Assembly: GCA_963969495.1 (NCBI GenBank)
Contig: OZ018330.1
Span: 48,321,206-48,385,205, forward strand
DNA length: 64,000 nt
Direction of reading: 5' to 3'
Origin: Ceratothoa steindachneri
Taxonomy: Eukaryota; Arthropoda; Malacostraca; Isopoda; Cymothoidae
Shown: piece after piece, positions 10,742 to 23,037 of the stretch
Layout of the letters: every line of letters begins with the position of its first letter
How positions within the stretch are numbered: the first letter of the stretch is position 1
The notes under the pieces: generated by a model
Database searches by the model: none
What the model saw: the letters and a program-made list of their open reading frames with translations, nothing else
Told to the model about the DNA's origin: nothing
Made by a program: the position numbers and the translations under genes

Positions 10742-12789
10742 TCAATAGTGGACAACTTGAGGTCTGCCTAAACGAGGTTGATCTTTAAGGTCTTGACACA
10801 CCTGCACACAATAGAAAAGACGTTTTAATAACAGAGGTTGGAAAAGTAGAACTTTAAGTTTGTTTGACGGAACCTTTTTTATCACACACGTAAACCTCTC
10901 AAAATATTTAAAAAAACCCGAGGGTAACAGAACTTTTGTAAAACCATGGTATATGGCTTCTTGAGGCTGATTTGAGATTTCTCCTGTTCTCTTTGAGCGA
11001 GGCAGCTCGCCCCCAACGCGGCTGTTTTTCATTATTATATTATTGTGAGGGAATCCCCACGTGGAAGATCTTTAGCAAAAAGGAACTCCCATGTGCAGCA
11101 GAATGTCCGGCTAGGTCTAAAGTGGTAAGCCTACAAAAGCGGGAGCCTCTAATCGAGTCCCTCACGATTCACCTTTATGCGGGCTAAAATAGCTCTGCAA
11201 AACGATTCGAGGCCCTTCGAGAGTATAGCTGTTCCCAGCTAACTCCCAACTCCGGGAAGAGCCTCAGACATAAATAACACTCGACTCCCCGGAAGAGACA
11301 CAGAGTTGAGAAGTCTCGCCAGAACCCAGAAGATTTCCCCATGGTTGCAAGTCAGGTGCTAGCAACAAAGCAAACTGACAGCTGGACTATTTTGTGCATT
11401 TGGAATTAGCCCCAGTCAGGAGGTAATTGGACTGAACGATCGACCAGAGTGATTTTGCCGACTTCTTTCATCAACTCCTGTCGAAGCCCTCCTTATTTCG
11501 GGTAGCCGAAATACTCTTCCCTGGACCGGAAGTTACCGCCCCCCCTTGCTTTTGGAGAACCTTCATCACTCCAACCTCCCGCTCTGAAGTCCGAGCGGTC
11601 TCACCTCACGTACAGAAGATATCCGTAAGCCAACCCCCCTCCCGCCTTCAGTAACCCAATTGAGTTTATCTTCCCCCCGGCGTTTATATGTGATTTTTGC
11701 CCGTTAATTATCTGAGGTAATTTTACCCTTCATTCTCTTATTAATTTTTTGTGTAAATAAAATTCTATTTTTGTACATGTCTCTTTAAATAACCTTGAAC
11801 TTTGCCATTGTCCACAATTTACCTGACCTCGTTGCACTCTCTCGTTACTCATCCCGTCTGAACGCGTGGTTTTCCGTCCCTTTTGTCGGTTCGCTTTCAA
11901 GTTATTGGTCCTCTCCCATAGATATAATATGATATTGATATAATGTAATGTCATACCACGACAATTATATACTCTTTTTTACATATATTATCTCTAACTT
12001 ATTCATCTCTGGCACTACCTAACATGATTACCGGCAAAGTCTGGGTGGCACTTGGTTTTTAGGGTATAATGAACCCCCTAAAGGAAACCGCGTTAGGGGG
12101 CCAGTTATGGGTTACGAGCCAGAATACAAATGTGCACGCTGTTAGGGGCAGGACTAACTATGTAAGTTAAGCAAGGAGACTGCGTATCCTGGAAGTTAGG
12201 CGAGATAGAATCCAAACAGATAGAAGTGCTCCTCTCACTACTGCAGACTGGATATTTTTTGCAGGTGAAATCCTTTAAGAAAAAAAAATCCTCATTTCAG
12301 ATTGGATCTGGGGGTGGGGGTGGAGGTGTGGAGAATACAAGTCATATTCTCCGACTTGGAATTACTCATGATCAAATGTATCTAGACGCCAGCAGGCCTC
12401 AGAGTAATCTGTCTTAAAAGTAAAGATGTCGAGAAATTGGTTTCCTTGGAAGGCAACTTTAAAGAAAGTTGACCTTGAAGCTAGAGTATCCCCACAGATA
12501 ACGGTGAACAGAAGTATAATTTCTTGGAAAATTGAATAATGAGTGAAAGAACACAAATGTTAAGAAATAAAAGAGGAGCTCCATAAGAGACAACGATGGC
12601 AAATAAAATATCGGAAATAGTGAAATTTAAAGAACACTGACGTAAAATAACTTGAGAACCAACGGAATTTGCTACGTACCTAAGCTCAACAATATGTTAC
12701 AAGAAAACAGCTTTGAACCCATGAAAGTACCAAAGGAGGTTGACTTATTGGCAATCTTCTAAATTAATGCCACGGAAAGGAAAACATAG
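10742..12789. other. Unassigned sequence
   Basis: About 2 kb without a recognised gene. The part from about 11040 to 11680 is more GC-rich than its surroundings and may be an unidentified repeat or an old LTR, but no paired copy exists in the window. Several open frames below 100 codons on both strands (for example 10742-11032 minus) show no known motif. Confidence 0.4.
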
Positions 12790-12797
12790 AACAGACA

Positions 12798-13076
12798 GTG
12801 GAAAAGTAGTCCAATATGGGTCAATGTGAAGAAAAGTAGCCCAAAATGGGTCGATATAAAAAAAAAGTATTAGCCTAAGAAGGGTCGATACAAAGAAAAG
12901 TAACCCCAAATGGGTAGATGCTAAGAAAAGTAGCCCAAGATGGAAAGAAAATAGCCAAGAAAAGTAGCCCAAGATGGGAAGAAAATAGCGAAGAAAAGTG
13001 GCCCAAGATGAGAAGGAAAATAGCCAAAGATGGGTCGATGGGAAGAGAGGTAGCCAAGGGTGGGTCGATACGATGG
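12798..13076 (+). repeat. Degenerate minisatellite, 30-35 bp unit
   Basis: About eight imperfect copies of a unit like GAAAAGTAGCCCAAGATGGG, some followed by TCGATA, others by AAGAAAATAGCC. Copies at 12801 and 12831 are 30 bp apart; later ones are 33-35 bp apart. Open frames on both strands here are repeat artefacts. Confidence 0.8.
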
Positions 13077-15094
13077 GTGAAATGTGAGCAGAAGCGAAAT
13101 GACTCTCACGAAGATCCGAGTTGTAAATGGAGGGGGAGGGGAGAGGGGGGGGATTTGCCTAACGTCCAGACACGCATTTCCGTCTGTATCTTAATGATCT
13201 TAAGTTGATTAAAAGATAAACACTGGACAATATTTGAGATACAGAAGCGGCAACTAATGGGAGATAAAGCATAAAAGAAAGTAAATTGATCCAGATTTAA
13301 GGGAGACTAGAGCTTTCAATAATAATAATAAAAAGATTTTTAAGAGGGACTAGGCCTTTAATTAATAATAAATTATAGATTGTTTTTCACCTATAAATTC
13401 CTATTTCTAAAAATTAGCAAAAAGGGGCACGAGTACTCATAGATAGAGAGAACTGCAATAAAAGATTTTCCATCATACCGATCACTTAAACTAAACACTG
13501 ACTCCAATTATGGACTCCTTTTGAATACCGGGAGCGCTCGTTTTCTACAAATATTTTCCCCAAAATTCAGCGTTTTTTTCTAAGACTCAAGATTAACAAA
13601 ATTTTAATACCCACCCGTTTTTTCCTATCCCTTCCCTCTTCCAAAATGGCCTGCTGGTATCTCCAGGAAGTACCGGCGCCATCCTTAATAAGTGCTCTCC
13701 TCTTTTACCTGCGTGTCTTACCTCTGAGACTCGACCAATTAGTACTCCTCGGCGAGACAGTCCTTGAAGTGAAAGGTCTTTTGCCCCAAGTGCCGGCGAA
13801 TTTGACCCAATTCCTCTTGAATGGGGCGGGGTCCAGGTGCCACTGGGAGCTGTATGCCCTCTCCGCACTCACTGGGGATCCTTCGCCATAGGGAACCCTG
13901 TTGTCCATCCATAAGGGCCGCTTTCCCCATGATCCCTGCCGAAATGGGATAGAGAGGGATTAAGGTATACCGAAGAGACGCATGTTAGATAGACCCCCTC
14001 CCCCCAATAAATAAAGAAATAGAGGCAATCAAAGTGATTAAAAACAAGAAAGGACATAAATATAACAGCGACAAGTGGGGTTAAACAATTATTGTGTATA
14101 CAAACAACCAACCTTACAATAAATCAAATTTTATTTCTTTTCTGAACCCATTTTCAACGATCGACCCATTTACTCTTAAGTAATATTTTGTTGTTATATT
14201 CTATTAATAATTTAATTATTTTAATATTTGAACCTTTTTATCATTGTAGGTTTTAATTTTTTAATAGTGAAAATTAATAATTCATTCCTCGAATCCTCAG
14301 AACCGTCTCGGGCCGAATGCCGGAGAGGCAAATTTTCTTTTTTCGCTGCTTACGCCTCGTCTAGCTGCACTTCCCGGGGGTTCTAAACTAGTGATGGCAA
14401 GAGGTTCTTCGATGCGTTCGTGAAATTTGGTTAGGGCCGGTATTGTGGGGTGGGGGCGGAGAGAATACCAATGAACTCTCCGGTATGTAGCGTGTAAAAC
14501 AACTAAATCCGGATATAGGTCCTTAGCCCGACAAACGGCCCGCTAGAAATATTTTCCTGCAAGCGCAATTACACGAGACTGCCAAGGAATTGAGAGGGCA
14601 CCAAAAGGTGTGGAGAATTCCTCGAAGCCTGGTTTTCCGGCAACAGCTGAACCGAAAGGCACATAGAAATTTATGACCGCGAAAACAGTCTTAAATAATA
14701 TAATTTCTGCCATTTTATTGATATCGACGACCTTTCAAAGTTTTATGTTTACCCTTCCCTGCTTACCCTTCCACCGATTTACCTCAGGTTTTACCACAAA
14801 TTCAGTGATCCTTACCGCCTTTGCCCATACGAATAATTGTGAGGTGTGAAATGAAATGAAAAGAGAAGTGGGAAACAAAGAACAGCTCGACCAACCCCTC
14901 TCTTCCCCTTTAGCCCTCAAAGAGCGGCCAAGGGGGGGGGGGCGTGTGTGAAGGCCCGGTACTCCTTTGTAGTACCCCGCAGCCACACTGTCCAGAGTCT
15001 AATTAGGCTCCAGGCGCTGTGGGTACGGTGGGTAGGAGTGAGAGGGAGGGGAAGAAGAAGTTTAAGGATAGGACACCGAGGAAATTGAGTATGG
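13077..15094. other. Unassigned, with GC-rich patches
   Basis: No gene recognised. A GC-rich patch at about 13620-13930 gives overlapping open frames on both strands (longest 91 codons), which argues against any one being real. Further GC-rich patches at about 14290-14660 and 14880-15090 carry no recognised motif. An AT-rich part (14120-14290) separates them. Confidence 0.4.
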
Positions 15095-15605
15095 GGCAAC
15101 AAAGTTGCCAACCAACTTTCTAACCAGTTTGAGACCTTTCCTTTAATTCCCAAGGTACGTACTTTCGCCATCAGTCGACGGTGGGGAACTTTATCTCGAA
15201 AGCCTTTTGAAAATCCAAACAAAGTATGTCGACTTCTGTCAAACTCGATCATCATCCCGTGAAAGAATTTGAGCAAGTTCGTGAGGCACGAGTGCTTTCT
15301 TTAGAAACCGTGCTGGGTGTCCTTCTACAGGCTATGGGACTCTAAGTGATCCGTTATTCTATCCACTGTGATGCCTTCCAATACTTTACCCACTACTGAA
15401 GTGAGACTTATCGGTCGGTAGTTTCCAGCAGTGCCAAGATCTCACTTTTGGGGGGAGATCGGGGTGACGTTGGACATACGCTTGTCCGTAGGGACTTAAA
15501 CAATATCGAGTGACGCGTTAAAATGTCATAAAGATTTGGGCCTACCTGATCTTTCACCTCAGGCATCACTCTTGGGAGGAAGCCTCCTGGCAACCTCTTG
15601 AGTAT
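15095..15605 (-). mobile_element. CR1-type LINE fragment, RT fingers to motif A
   Basis: A truncated RT on the minus strand. A decayed NYRPISLTSVVGKVLE block is at about 15420-15370, followed by DTQHGF and CLTNLLKFFHGMM, then motif A as DILCLDFQKAF (about 15235-15203), continued in another frame as DKVPHRRLMAKVRTLGIKGK and NWLESWL. This is the CR1/L2 pattern with DFQKAFDKVPH. At least three frameshifts. The endonuclease and catalytic motif C are absent. Confidence 0.82.
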
Positions 15606-16204
15606 GTTGGCGATTCTAAATTGAAATCTCGAAGCAAAATTGATTCTACTTCAAATTTTGTATTTCACAAGTAGAATTTTGCACATTTCAGAATTAAAAG
15701 AATTTTTTCTTTCAAGTAGCAATTAATTAATATAAGGGCAATCATTCAATTGCCATATTTAAAGCAATGACTTATACTTCCTAGCTGTTTTACAGTATCA
15801 TTTACCAGTGAAAGAAACATACTAAAACGTGCAGCTATATGGGCAGGGATATAACTTTTAGATTGAATAAAAATTAATTAAAAATTAGCTAAAACTTTCT
15901 AAATAGGAAATACAGGGATGAACTTGAGTTGCTTTTATTAGTTGCAAAACAAATTCCGAAATAGCCTCTGACCCCCAAATCCTTAAAAAGCAGCCTGAAG
16001 CTTATTTTCTCTTCTTTTAATTTTTTTTTAAATATAGAAGTTAAGTTTATTGTGTCTCAAACTATTAATCTTTATGACCGCAAGGGGACTGCTATCAAAG
16101 TAAAATACCAAAAGATACTTTCATAACATACCCCAGAATATTGTAAACAAAGTTTCGTAAAAGATATAAAAATAAAGCATTTATATTGTAATAATTACGT
16201 TTTA
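15606..16204. other. AT-rich sequence, nothing recognised
   Basis: No open frame, repeat or element motif stands out in this stretch. Confidence 0.5.
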
Positions 16205-16345
16205 CAGTGTTTTTCATCAGTTCATAAGGGATAAGAGCACGCCTCGCGAATAATAAAAAAATCAGGATCTACCCGTTTCGAACCGGCGACCTTACGTTTG
16301 CGAGCGCTTCGCATGCGTGAGGACTCTGGGTTCGAGACCAAGCGA
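16205..16345 (-). repeat. tRNA-like, possible SINE head
   Basis: On the minus strand a polymerase-III B-box-like sequence GGTTCGAAAC follows GCGCTCGCAAACGTAAGGTC, which resembles tRNA D-arm/anticodon-arm sequence, and is followed by GGGTAGATCCTGA and a T-rich stretch. The plus strand also holds GGTTCGAGACC nearby. This looks like a tRNA-derived SINE head rather than a working tRNA: no clean cloverleaf can be drawn. Confidence 0.4.
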
Positions 16346-17319
16346 AGGTTGAATTTTGTTTCATATATATTATTCAGAGTCTGATATTCTGTGTAAATAT
16401 GCCGGGAGAATTTTATCTTCTAAAATGATAAAATTATTTGTAATATTAAAAATTCCTGGTATTATGAAAATGCAATGATAGAATGAAAAATTTATTTAGG
16501 GTGGAAATCACGTAACATGTTGCCTCTTCTAAGCTTAGCATTAAAGAAATGACAAAACTTTGAAAAAATAGGCAAAAATATATATACCTTCTTTGCTGGT
16601 TAGATAATTAAAAACGGCTCGAGGAGAAACGGTTTTATCATCTATCCGAAATTCAAAGTTCTCTTGAGTCCCAAATATCTTTTGTTTGCATTTCAATCCA
16701 TGATGTGCCCACCACATGGGTGGTGAATGCATCAAACGATAGATGAACTGATAGGTCAACTGATAGGTGAATGCATCTACCGATAGGTGAACTGAAAGGT
16801 GAATGCATTGCCGATAGGTGAACCGGAAACTGTCGCATTCCAAACAAGGGATAGGCATTAAAATTTGGATGATTTTGAATATTTGTTAAAAATTTATATT
16901 TATTCATTTTTTTCATTATTTCTCTGTTTCTTCCCTCATGCGAATCGAAATGCCTTTATTGGCTATTCTAATTTTCTTTGTTTTTTTACTAAAAAATCCA
17001 ATTAAATACAGTAACCCACTATTCTTCCGGAATCGATCATCAAACTCCTAGATTTTATGCGTTGGCAGGTCGGAAGTTTGGGCTCGTAAATGCAGTCCAA
17101 CACGTCCTCCACATGACTCTTATTGGCCTGCTGTAAAGCGTAGAGCTCATAGCCACTCAAGATAATTAGATAGGAATTCATTTATATCCCTGAAAATTGT
17201 AGTGTGGCCTACTTCGCATTATATTGGATGTTTGAATTTCATGCTTTGAAAAGGAATTTTCTTGCATATTTATTTTCCACCGTTTTGCTCAAAGCCTACT
17301 CCTAGTAAATTAACCAATT
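16346..17319. other. Unassigned, with a small tandem repeat
   Basis: Mostly AT-rich. At about 16728-16824 there are four or five imperfect copies of a ~20-bp unit containing GATAGGTGAA and TGCAT. No gene is recognised. Confidence 0.5.
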
Positions 17320-18582
17320 TGGTTAGGTTACACATAGTTAATAACCCAATTTGTCTAGCCTTCGCCGAGTTAATAGCTCAATTAGGCTAGCTTACTCCAT
17401 AGCCTAATCCTAGTTAAGAACCCAATTTGGCTAGCCTACTCCTATTTAAATACCAAACTAGGCTACCCTACACCTATTTAATAACTAAACTATGATACCC
17501 TACCCCTATTTCATAACCAAAAAAGGCTAACTTACCCCTATTTAATAACCAAATTAGGCTAACCTAACCCTATTTAATAACCAAACTAGGCTAACCTACC
17601 CTTATTTAATAATCAAATTAGGCTAACCTACCCCTATTTAATAACCAAACTAGGCTAACCTAACCCTATTTAATAACCAAACTAGACTAACCTACCTCTA
17701 TTTAATAATCAAATTAGGCTAACCTACCCCTATTTAATAACCAAATTAGGCTAACCTACCCCTATTTAATAACCAAACTAGGCTAACCTACCCCTATTTA
17801 ATAACCAAACTAGACTAACCTACCCCTATTTAATAACCAAACTAGGCTAAACTACCCCTATTTAATAACCAAACTAGACTAACCTACCCCAATTTAATAA
17901 TCAAATTAGGCTAACCTACCCCTATTTAATAACCAAACTAGGCTAACCTACTCCTATTTAATAATCAAATTAGGCTAACCTACCCCTATTTAATAACCAA
18001 ACTAGGCTAACCTACCCCTATTTAATAACCAAATTAGGCTAACCTAACCCTATTTAATAACCAAACTAGGCTAACCTACCCTTATTTAATAATCAAATTA
18101 GGCTAACCTACCCCTATTTAATAACCAAACTAGGCTAACCTAACCCTATTTAATAACCAAACTAGACTAACCTACCTCTATTTAATAATCAAATTAGGCT
18201 AACCTACCCCTATTTAATAACCAAATTAGGCTAACCTACCCCTATTTAATAACCAAACTAGGCTAACCTACCCCTATTTAATAACCAAACTAGACTAACC
18301 TACCCCTATTTAATAACCAAACTAGGCTAAACTACCCCTATTTAATAACCAAACTAGACTAACCTACCCCAATTTAATAATCAAATTAGGCTAACCTACC
18401 CCTATTTAATAACCAAACTAGGCTAACCTACTCCTATTTAATAATCAAATTAGGCTAACCTACCCCTATTTAATAACCAAACTAGGCTAACCTACCCCTA
18501 TTTAATAACCAAACTAGACTAACCTACCCCTATTTAATAATCAAATTAGGCTAACCTACCCTATTTAATAACCAAACTAGGT
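17320..18582 (+). repeat. 32-bp satellite array with 480-bp higher-order duplication
   Basis: About 39 copies of a 32-bp unit whose core reads CTAACCTACCCCTATTTAAT followed by AACCAAACTAGG. The left ~200 bp are degenerate. From about 17533 to 18032 the sequence recurs 480 bp (15 units) downstream with no difference seen over whole lines of sequence, so a 15-monomer block was duplicated recently on top of older monomer divergence. Variant monomers (AAATTAGG, AAACTAGAC, ATAATC) sit at matching places in both blocks. Confidence 0.95.
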
Positions 18583-19312
18583 TCGCTTGCTCCTCATTAG
18601 TCGCCGATTTAGTAGAAGTGTGTCGTTGGCTCAAAATATGTTGCCTAATAATTCTTGTTTCTTCAAAGATTTTTGTTTCTTTTTTTAAGCGAATAAAATA
18701 TAAAGAATAAAAGATGGCAACTCCATAATTGATTTTAAAAAAGAATCCAAAGTGGCGGGAACTTTCCTGATGACCTAAAATATAAGGCGTAAATCTCCCT
18801 CCAGATATTGGTTTTCGGATGGCAAGCTGCCGGTGTTGGGGACGGGAGGGTACGCATTCTTCGACTAGTAAGAGGCATCAAGGTTGCTGATGGATGGTAC
18901 TCCTGACATCCCTATTTCAGAGATCGGAAGTGGTGGTGGGGGATGCTAAAATTTCACCACCCCAACCGGAACTAATTGGTGGGGGGGGGGGGAGAGGAAT
19001 ACCCTCCCCGCTTCTGACTTAGGAATGGATGGACGAAAGCTGGTCGTCGATTAGCTTCCACAACTCGCAGCCGGCCCCCAAAATAATGGGTGAGAAATTA
19101 CTTTCAAATGAATAAAGCCTTGATAGTCTCAGCCTAGTTTGAGACTAGCAGGAGCAATGTGGCAGGGAGGGTATGCCGTTCCTCCTGGTACCAGGTAGAA
19201 CAGCCTACACGGGGCAACCCTCCTTGTGTAGGGGCGAGGCGGGACTCTTCATCTCGATTTAGGCAATTATGTAGGCTCAGAAAGCTCTCCTCTGCGATGG
19301 TTCTGACCCCCA
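18583..19312. other. Unassigned, G-rich in part
   Basis: No gene. About 18790-19300 is more GC-rich and contains homopolymer G runs; it lies just beyond the 3' tail of the minus-strand LINE to the right and may be part of another element. Its boundaries cannot be fixed. Confidence 0.4.
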
Positions 19313-19449
19313 AATATATAATATAATAATAATATATATAATAATAATTATTATTATTATTCCTTTAGTTTACAAGTCTGCATTCTCCAGGCAACCGGGT
19401 TCAAACCATGGACCTAAGGATGCTTGGATATTCCATGATTATTTCATGG

Positions 19450-19980
19450 ACAAGGCCCTCCTGGGGAGATATGCAGTGGAGAGTAGGGTGGTTTTCTGGA
19501 GTTCATAGATTTTGATGCTGCCAGGTATTTGGTCTAGGTATTTTTTTAGCCCTTTTTGATAGTTCCAAGGGCTCCTACAATGACAGGAATAGTTGTGGTT
19601 TTTAGCCCCCACATCCGCTCAACTTCAATTTCTACGTCTTTATACTTGTTGAACTTTTCGGTAGTCTTTACTGAGGTGTTGATGTCAAGGGGTATGGAAA
19701 TGCCTATGAGAAGGCAGGTCTTGTCCTTCTTGTTTTTCAGTACTATATCAGGTCTATTGGCTACTATAGTCTTGTCTGTTTGGATGGGCATGTCCCAGAT
19801 GATGGTGACATTGTCGTTTTCAACAACTGCCTTGGGCTCATGTTCATACCACTTGCCAGAGACCTGTATGCCATGCTCTTTGCAGATGTTCCAGTGGATG
19901 TAAGCGGCTGCTTTGTTGTGGCGGTGGATATATTCGGTTTTAGCCAATTCAGGGCAGCCTGCATTTGGGGTCAATATCTC
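19450..19980 (-). pseudogene. Restriction-like endonuclease C-terminal domain, zinc knuckle deleted
   Basis: A 142-codon frame (19974-19546) continues in a shifted frame to about 19450. It contains GCPELAKTEYIHRHNKAA, NICKEHGI, RPDIVLKNKKDKTCLLIGIS and YKDVEIEVERMWGLKTTT, all typical of this LINE group. In relatives a C-x2-C-x-H-x-C knuckle precedes the HNK block; here the sequence runs from ILKREILTPNA straight to GCPEL, so most of the knuckle is lost. In the nuclease core the Asp expected after CLLI is Gly. Both changes would abolish target cleavage. Confidence 0.72.
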
Positions 19981-20105
19981 TCTTTTCAGAATGTTGTGTT
20001 GGTGCCATCGTGTCGGGAGACTTTGGTCCTAGGCTGCTATGATAAAGCCCTCTGTTTCTGCCTTCAGTCCTCTAGCTCGTAGCCAATTGTGCGTCTGTTT
20101 CTGGT

Positions 20106-21498
20106 CTACATCAGGTTGTTAAATTCGTTAGGGAATTTGCCGTGGATCTTTTTGATTTCCCATCTGGATTTAAGTTGTTGTCCACAATGTTTAGCTTTGG
20201 CCTTGGTTCGACGGGTATAGTTTGTGCTTGCTTCGTCTTCTGCCGGGGGAACTGAAGGCATCTGAAGCTTCTGGGTGAAATTAATTGCTTGTTTCTTAAT
20301 GAAGTACAGGCGTTTGTGCTTTTCATGGTCCCTGACAAAATGGAGCAGATTGTCCTGTGCTTCATGGAAGTACTTTTCCCTTCTTTGCAGGTACATCCTA
20401 TCTACATCAAATTTGGGGTGATGCATTCGATGCATTGTAAGGAGCGTACGGGTTTTTGTGTCTAATTTGGCCAGCTCTTGCATCTTCCAGTAGATGATGT
20501 TGAAGCTATATGTAATTACTGGAACTGCTAAGGTGTTAATGGCTTCCAGCTTGTTTGCAAAGTTCAGTTCTGATTTAAGGACCATCCGAACTCTACGATA
20601 ATACTCTTTTCTGATCTGTTGTGTTCTACTCAGTCACCCTCATTGACACCAGGGTATTTATAGGTACCCTCTTGTTCGAGGTCACAGATGACTGTATCAG
20701 CATCAAGTGTGATATTTGAGGAGTTAGTTAGGTGGCTCTTCTTGAAAGTGGCCTCGGAGCATTTGTCCAGTCCGAACTCTATTCCAATGTCATCGCTAAA
20801 GGCTTTGTTCCTCATCATTTTTGTCCATGTCTTCAGGTCGTCCATCAAGAAAAGGTGGGTGGCTTATCTTGCCTTGAGCGTTGTTATATCCATAACCAGG
20901 CCTGTTCCGGAGCCTGCTAAGTGGGGTTAGTGCAAGGTAAAATAGCAGGGTGGGGGGCGGGTAGTGAGTCTCCTTGCTATAAACCACTTTTGATGTGCCC
21001 TTGCCATGGTTGAGGTAAACGATGGCTTTTCACGTTTTCATGTTTTCCTGTATCAAGCGAGTGATAGTTGAGCAGATTTTGTCAAAGGACTTTTTGTAGT
21101 CAATCCATGCAGTGGATAGATTACGGTGTTTACTCTTAAACTCTCCAAGGATGGACTTGTTAATGAGGAGTTGTCTTTGCAACCATAAGTCCTTCGCCTA
21201 AATCCTTTCTGTTCTTTGGGAAGTAGATTGTTATTCTCGAGGAAGGTGTATGTCTTTTCTGTGATATAAAGGTTAATACCATGTACATTGTCAGTAGGCA
21301 TGTAATTGGCCCGTAACTCTTGGGGTTACCCGTGTCTTGGTTCTTTAGTAGTAGGAAACTGGTACCTTTTGTTAGCCATTCTGATGTCTGTTCTGGATGT
21401 TTCAGGATGTTATTGTAGGCAATTGCTAGGTCTTGATGTAGGTTGGTCAGTTGTTTGAGCCAGAAATTGGCCACAGCATCACACCCAGCTGCCTTTAT
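20106..21498 (-). pseudogene. Reverse transcriptase of the RLE-type LINE
   Basis: Blocks in order: KAAGCDAVANFWLKQLTNLH, LKHPEQTSEWLTKG and ITCLLTMYMVLTFI (fingers), FLENNNLLPKEQKGFRR, a decayed motif A near 21080, the QGDSLSP-like block decayed to KETHYPPPTLLFYLALTPLS, the catalytic LMDDLKTW (about 20845, in a different frame from its left neighbour), FGLDKC, and DLEQEGTYKYPGVNEGD. The following frame (20585-20106) holds SELNFANKLEAINTLAVPV and LTMHRMHHPKFDVDRMY. The catalytic DD is kept but at least three frameshifts separate the blocks. Confidence 0.82.
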
Positions 21499-21625
21499 CA
21501 TCATTATTATCATTATAAAAATTATCACTGTTTTTATCTTATCATCATGATATTATTTTATTCTATTATTATTATGATTATTATTATTATTATTATATTG
21601 TATTCTATTATTATTTACTAGTGCA
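21495..21625 (+). repeat. (ATT)n-rich microsatellite
   Basis: Imperfect ATT/ATC triplets across about 130 bp, at the 5' breakpoint of the minus-strand LINE. It may be the tail of another inserted element. Confidence 0.75.
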
Positions 21626-21838
21626 TTCTTGCCTTTCAAAAATGACCGCATTATTTTTAAGTATTATTTCATTCGTGAAAACTTTTTCTAAATGAAAAAA
21701 ACCCCCCGCTTTCTATCTAAAATAAATGAGTATATGTATATCTATTTCAGTATCTTTATCATATTTGTTTTGCCCAATCATTATAAAACCCAATATTCTA
21801 TAAGATATGAAATTACTAAATTCTATCTCTATTGTTAC

Positions 21839-21846
21839 ACACGCAT

Positions 21847-21930
<84 letters not shown>
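21839..21930 (+). repeat. (CA)n-(TA)n microsatellite
   Basis: A short (CA)n run followed by about 34 TA repeats, ending exactly where the left arm of the large palindrome begins. Confidence 0.95.
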
Positions 21931-21932
<2 letters not shown>

Positions 21933-22403
21933 TGCGGTTAAGGTAATGGCATAATTAGACAACTGCTCTGCTTCAGGTCCAGCAGGTGATCCTATCCTCC
22001 TTGAACTGGAAGACAACACTTAGGGATGACCCATCCATCAGCCCAAAAAAGCTGATTTCAAAGACACGCCTTTATGTCGTCTCGTTTACCGTCACAGAAA
22101 ACTGTTATTATTAATATATTAACAGCGTTGACTGAGCCAAAACGCTCGAAAGATGGAAAAATATCCAAGATATTTTTCCATCTTTCGAGCGTTTTGGATC
22201 AGTCAACGCTGTTAATATATTAATAATAACAGTTTTCTGTGACGGTAAACGAGACGACATAAAGGCGTGTCTTTGAAATCAGCTTTTTTGGGCTGATGGA
22301 TGGGTCATCCCTAAGTGTTGTCTTCCAGTTCAAGGAGGATAGGATCACCTGCTGGACCTGAAGCAGAGCAGTTGTCTAATTATGCCATTACCTTAATCGC
22401 ACC
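21931..22403. repeat. Near-perfect palindrome, two 235-bp arms, 3-bp centre
   Basis: The left arm (21931-22165) and right arm (22169-22403) are inverted copies around the trinucleotide CAA at 22166-22168. Two mismatches were seen: GGTGCGG against GGTGCGA at the outer ends, and GACTGAG against GACTGAT inside. The arms are identical in length and have no loop to speak of. Both sides are bordered by (TA)n, directly on the left and after about 20 bp on the right. Each arm yields the same short open frame, so those frames are not genes. It may be a foldback element or a palindromic-duplication product. Confidence 0.95.
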
Positions 22404-22423
22404 AATTTGTCTTGGATATTTTT

Positions 22424-23037
<614 letters not shown>

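Larger units (their letters stand above)
19313..21498 (-). mobile_element. LINE with restriction-like-endonuclease type C-terminus, 5'-truncated
   Basis: Minus-strand element: RT (21498 to about 20110), C-terminal domain (about 19980-19450) and an A/T triplet tail (19362-19313). The product layout, with RT first and nuclease last, and the C-terminal RPDIV and RMWGLKT blocks match LINEs that carry a restriction-like endonuclease (R2/R4/Dong-NeSL group; clade not resolved). The 5' end stops inside an (ATT)-rich microsatellite at 21498, so the N-terminal part is missing. The element is dead through frameshifts and deletions. Confidence 0.8.

Noticed and set aside
11040..11700. Possible LTR of an LTR retrotransposon
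   Set aside because: No second LTR, primer binding site or gag-pol sequence in the window; GC-richness alone is not enough.
13593..13930. Overlapping frames of 63-91 codons on both strands in a GC-rich patch
   Set aside because: Several mutually exclusive frames are open at once, as expected when GC content lowers stop frequency; no motif, start context or splice site favours one.
17320..18582. CRISPR-like array of ~32-bp repeats
   Set aside because: Units follow each other directly with no unique spacers and diverge by point changes; this is a eukaryotic tandem satellite.
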